Positions 61,051-64,000 of a DNA stretch of 64,000 nucleotides are shown here, piece after piece. The notes under the pieces are model-generated. The model was not told the origin of the DNA, did not search any database, and saw only the letters and a program-made list of their open reading frames with translations. The stretch spans positions 1,147,370-1,211,369 of the forward strand of contig VZRZ01000586.1 in NCBI GenBank assembly GCA_013398175.1, read 5' to 3'. This DNA comes from Climacteris rufus. Its lineage: Eukaryota > Chordata > Aves > Passeriformes > Climacteridae. Each line of letters opens with the position of its first letter. Position 1 is the stretch's first letter. The translations under genes and the position numbers were made by a program.

Positions 61051-62790
61051 TGTCTGTAATTTTACGGTTCTTCACAATGGAAGTTCATCAAAATCTGGAG
61101 GCATGCTTTGTGTCCTGTGTCCAAATGTAAACATGATATATCTCAGTTCTCAACCTGTACACGTTGAGTTAATCAGCCAATGTAAGCAACTGTGGAAGCA
61201 GTCAATGTAGGCTGGTATGCAGCCATTGCAAACTGTCAAAAAAAGATTTCTGACATTTGCTCTAAGACACAAGTCAGTTTCTTCTTGCCACTAGTTATTG
61301 GAATCAGATGTGAAATTAACATGAAAGAAATACTTTGCAGGTCAATTATAAATAATTCCTGTGGATTAGAAAACAGTACTTTAATTTCTTCCCATTGGAT
61401 TTTCCATACATGCTACTACCACATAAAAGTACAACCCATTAAATCTGGACCAAAACAACCATTGAACATGTAGGTTTTCTTATCAGAGTTTTAGAAATAG
61501 AAAGGAAAAGAGTAAAATTATTTGTAAGATCCTATGATTTCCTCTCAAAATTTTTCCCAAAGGGTTAGGAACTGTCTTTCAACACTGACTTCCTTCTTTT
61601 TCATTATGGACAGTTTATTTTCAGACCTAGAGAAGATGGTGAAATAAATGTATACAAAAGAGAATTCTGAAGTTTTAGTGTGCCTTTTTGTTACTTAAAT
61701 TAAGCAAAATTCTGCTAAATTATTGTCAAGTTCAAAGAGAATTGCATTTATTCCTTTGTGACCTTTTCTCAAATTGTGTATAATTCTGCTTCCTGTACAT
61801 GAGCCACCTGTGCAGATAAGTCTTTTTGCATGTCTACGTTCATTTGGAACAAAGTGATTCAAACTGGTTTTCGAAGCATAATTCTAACTTTTCTGCCTTT
61901 TTGGTGCTTTCAGTGCTAAAATTTAAAAAGAAATCTAAGAGAGATTAGAGTTCATAGACTTTATTGTTGCTCTGAGTCATTAGTTGCACTTTTAAAAGCA
62001 TACAGATTTAGAAATCTGTTTACAGGTACAATTACCAAAACAGATTATGCTCCCAATAAAAAAGCAAATCAAGGAATGAAGACAGGAAAGAAAATGATGG
62101 ATGATAATATGTCATGGTTAGTATTACTACTGTGATATTTGTAACTATCATTAGAGTAGAAAACAGGTAAAAGTTTGCAGGGATGTCTATTGAATGGGCT
62201 GACTCAATTTTATCTGAAGATCTGAGAGACCTACATGTTTTTTTATGACACTTGATATTAAAGGGGATCTAAACATTGAGGAGACAAATCTGATGATACT
62301 ATCTATATGAGATGGACCTCCTCAAAAAACACTCAGGATTTTGACCTGAAGAATCAAGTGCATTTTGATGCATTTTTCCCTCTGTACTGCTTCCACTTCT
62401 GTAGATGGCATAATAATGTTGTAGTATGAATACCGTCTACAGCCATATCTGATTCTAATGGGAAATTCAATATCTCAAATTTTACAGTCTGATGCACTTC
62501 AACATTAAAAAGTGTTATGATATCAGATAGGCTCATAATTTAAAAGCAAGGATTCTTCTAGGACTTTCTCATGAGAATCTATAGGATTTCTTTTTTTTAT
62601 TGACCTTTTTAAATGCCTGTGAATAATCATATTTTGGCCAGAAAAAGAAATTTCTGCAAGATTTTATGGTTTAATCATTCAGAAAACTCTAAAAATTAGA
62701 ATATGATAATATATAAGTTTTAAGGCAGCTCTTTAAGGCCACTTAAGGAAAGAGCTCTTCATCACAGTATTTAGGAAATCAAGTAATGAA
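61051..62790. other. Unique AT-rich DNA, nothing recognised
   Basis: No repeat family, exon or RNA gene could be recognised. The 93-residue open frame at 61192-61473 has no recognisable domain. Confidence 0.5.
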
Positions 62791-63555
62791 GGGCAGAAAC
62801 CATCAAGGCTGAGCAAAGACCTGCTCCTCAAACTGAGAAGCAAGAAGGTAATGCACAGCCAGTGGAAGCAGGGACATGTGGCCTGGGAAGAGTACACAGA
62901 TACAGTTAGGATATGTAGGAATGGGATCAGGAAAGTTGAGGCACAGATTTAAAGAGACTTTGCAAGGGATGTGAAAAATACCAAGGGATTCTATAAATAT
63001 ATAGATTAGGAAAGAAAGTTGTGTAAACCCTTCTCCCACCCTTCAATCCTGATAAATGAGAAGGAAGAACAGGTGAAGGAAGAACAGTGGATAGGGAAAA
63101 GGCTAACGTACTGAACAAGTTCTTCACCTCAGTGTTAACAGACAGTCTCAACACAAAGACATGGACCTGTTGGAGAGGGTCCAGGTGAGTGCATAAGGAT
63201 GATTAGAAGGATGGAACACCTCTCCTATGTAGATAGACTGAGAGAGCTGGGGTGGTTCAGTCAGGAGAATAAAAGACTCTGGAGAGATGTCATTGCAGCC
63301 TTCTAGTACTTAAAGGGTGCTTATAAAAAAGGCAGACAGCAACTTTTTGCACAGGGAAAAAGGAAATTCCTTGTTGTAGGACAAGGAAATTTGGTTTTAA
63401 ACTAAGAGAGATTTAGATGAGGTATTATAAAGGAATTTTTTACTCGAAGGATGATCACACACTGAAACAGTTACCCCAAGAAAAGGTGAATGCCCCATAC
63501 CTAGAAAGTTCAGGGCCAGTCTGAATTGGCCCCCAAGCAACCTCGTGCAGTGGAT
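62791..63555 (+). mobile_element. CR1 LINE with internal deletion, plus strand
   Basis: The left part (62791 to about 63155) corresponds to ORF2 between the endonuclease and reverse-transcriptase domains. The right part (from about 63158) starts at GGACCTGTTGGAGAGGGTCC, near the end of ORF2. It runs through 'ctctcctatgtagatagact', 'agagctggggtggttcagtc', 'gtcattgcagccttctagta', 'aggacaaggaaatttgg', and 'gaatgccccatacc' to 'caacctcgtgcagtgga'. The whole reverse-transcriptase core is missing between the two parts, so the copy has an internal deletion. It is then cut off at 63,556 by an LTR, and the 3' end should resume beyond the window if the insertion is complete. Confidence 0.9.
62818..63155 (+). 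pseudogene. CR1 ORF2 fragment, endonuclease-RT linker, with stops
   Basis: In the frame starting at 62818 the translation reads DLLLKLRSKKVMHSQWKQGH, then 'VAWEEYTDTVRICRNGIRK', 'VEAQI' and a TAA at 62950-62952. The same frame continues 'RDFARDVKNTKGFYKYID' to a TAG at 63007-63009. This matches the CR1 linker consensus ('...WEEYRDTVR.CRDGIRKAKAQ.ELNLARDVKDNKKGFYKYIS'). The following 'ttcttcacctcagtgtt' matches the 'AFFASVF' block in a shifted frame. Two stops and at least one frameshift show it is dead. Confidence 0.85.
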
Positions 63556-64000
63556 TGCCGCGGGTAGAAAGCACGAGTAACTCAGAGTCTTTTGTGTCAG
63601 TTCCGTTTGCCTAGATAACGCGACTCTAGTCTAGGCCTTAGTCTAGACTAGACTCTAAGACTAGGCCTTATCTAGTCTCTGATCAGAGGCGAGCCGAGCA
63701 TCAGAACTCCCACAGATCTAGGCTTAGCTCACACACAGCGGTTTAATTTATGCAGGGAAGTGAAGAGATGAGAAAGGGTTCTTTTCCGCTTGTCGCCAGC
63801 AGATTTTATTACCGGAACATGGTGCAGAGAAGACGGCCAAAATGGCGCTCAGGGCGTGTGATAAGATGGAGGCGAGGGGAGGGCAGTCGGGAGAGCCAAT
63901 CACTGAGGAGGACCACAATGATTGACAGTGGCGCCGGCCAGTGATTCGGCTGTCTGGACCTGGCATGGGAACCAATGAGCTGTTCCCCTGGGCGGGGACA
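63556..64000 (-). mobile_element. LTR, same family as 22,619-23,129, cut by window end
   Basis: Starts TGCCGCGGGTAGAAAG inside a CR1, immediately after GTGGAT (63550-63555), a candidate 6-bp target duplication whose partner is outside the window. It shares with the other copy the start, the GAGTAACTC block, the TTTAATT signal (63742-63748; ATTAAA on the minus strand) and the AGTGAAGAGA block. It also shares a GATTTTATTACC TATA-like block (63802-63813), 'gagagccaat', 'gattgacagtggcg', 'ggccagtga' and 'aaccaatgagctg'. At least 445 bp is visible. It could be a solo LTR or the end of a longer provirus lying to the right. Confidence 0.82.
63617..63677. repeat. CTAG-rich repeat and palindrome within the LTR
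   Basis: CTAGGCCTTA occurs at 63631 and 63661 (period 30), with the palindrome GTCTAGAC at 63641-63648 between them and further AGTCTAG units on both sides. The related LTR at 22.6 kb lacks this segment. Confidence 0.85.

Noticed and set aside
1..64000. CRISPR arrays, bacterial operons, tRNA and rRNA genes
   Set aside because: None seen. The repeat content is that of a bird nuclear genome, no cloverleaf with intact A and B boxes was recognised, and no spaced identical repeats are present.

Overview
This window reads as bird nuclear DNA, with no gene in it that I can recognise. The sequence is AT-rich, and the dispersed repeats are dominated by CR1 LINEs, the main retroposon of birds. The CR1 copies carry the typical 8-bp 3' tail (AATCATAG units when the element lies on the minus strand). 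Solo LTRs of endogenous retroviruses, CA/TG microsatellites and a few very old amniote repeat remnants make up most of the rest. None of the open reading frames looks like a host exon. Those with recognisable similarity are fragments of CR1 ORF2, and the others are chance ORFs in AT-rich or simple-repeat DNA. I cannot tell from 64 kb whether this is a gene desert or a large intron, and I do not name a species.

Layout. 1-5.3 kb: three minus-strand CR1 copies in unique sequence. 5.3-16.7 kb: mostly unique DNA with one plus-strand CR1 (12.0-12.4 kb) and two CA/TG microsatellite areas. 16.7-17.7 kb: two abutting minus-strand CR1s. 21.3-24.8 kb: the most structured part of the window, one minus-strand CR1 split into four pieces by three LTR insertions. 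The four pieces are consecutive in CR1 order, so the insertions came after the CR1. The first LTR has a perfect 6-bp target duplication, the second a 6-bp duplication with one mismatch, and the third a tentative 4-bp one. 25.9-26.6 kb: a much older CR1-like element with a decayed but readable reverse-transcriptase fragment. 26.6-62.8 kb: mostly unique AT-rich DNA with old MIR-like and palindromic remnants, several short tandem duplications, microsatellites and stretches that could be conserved noncoding DNA. 62.8-64.0 kb: a plus-strand CR1 with an internal deletion, broken at 63,556 by an LTR of the same family as the one at 22.6 kb; that LTR runs off the window.

Nothing here forms a pathway or operon. 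The history is layered: ancient CR1 and MIR-like debris, then avian CR1 copies, then LTR insertions into CR1 copies, plus recent-looking short tandem duplications. I found no convincing new biological system. The best leads are the triple-interrupted CR1, the recurrent LTR family inserted into CR1 twice, a poly(A) tract bounded by 15-bp direct repeats, and four candidate conserved noncoding segments.
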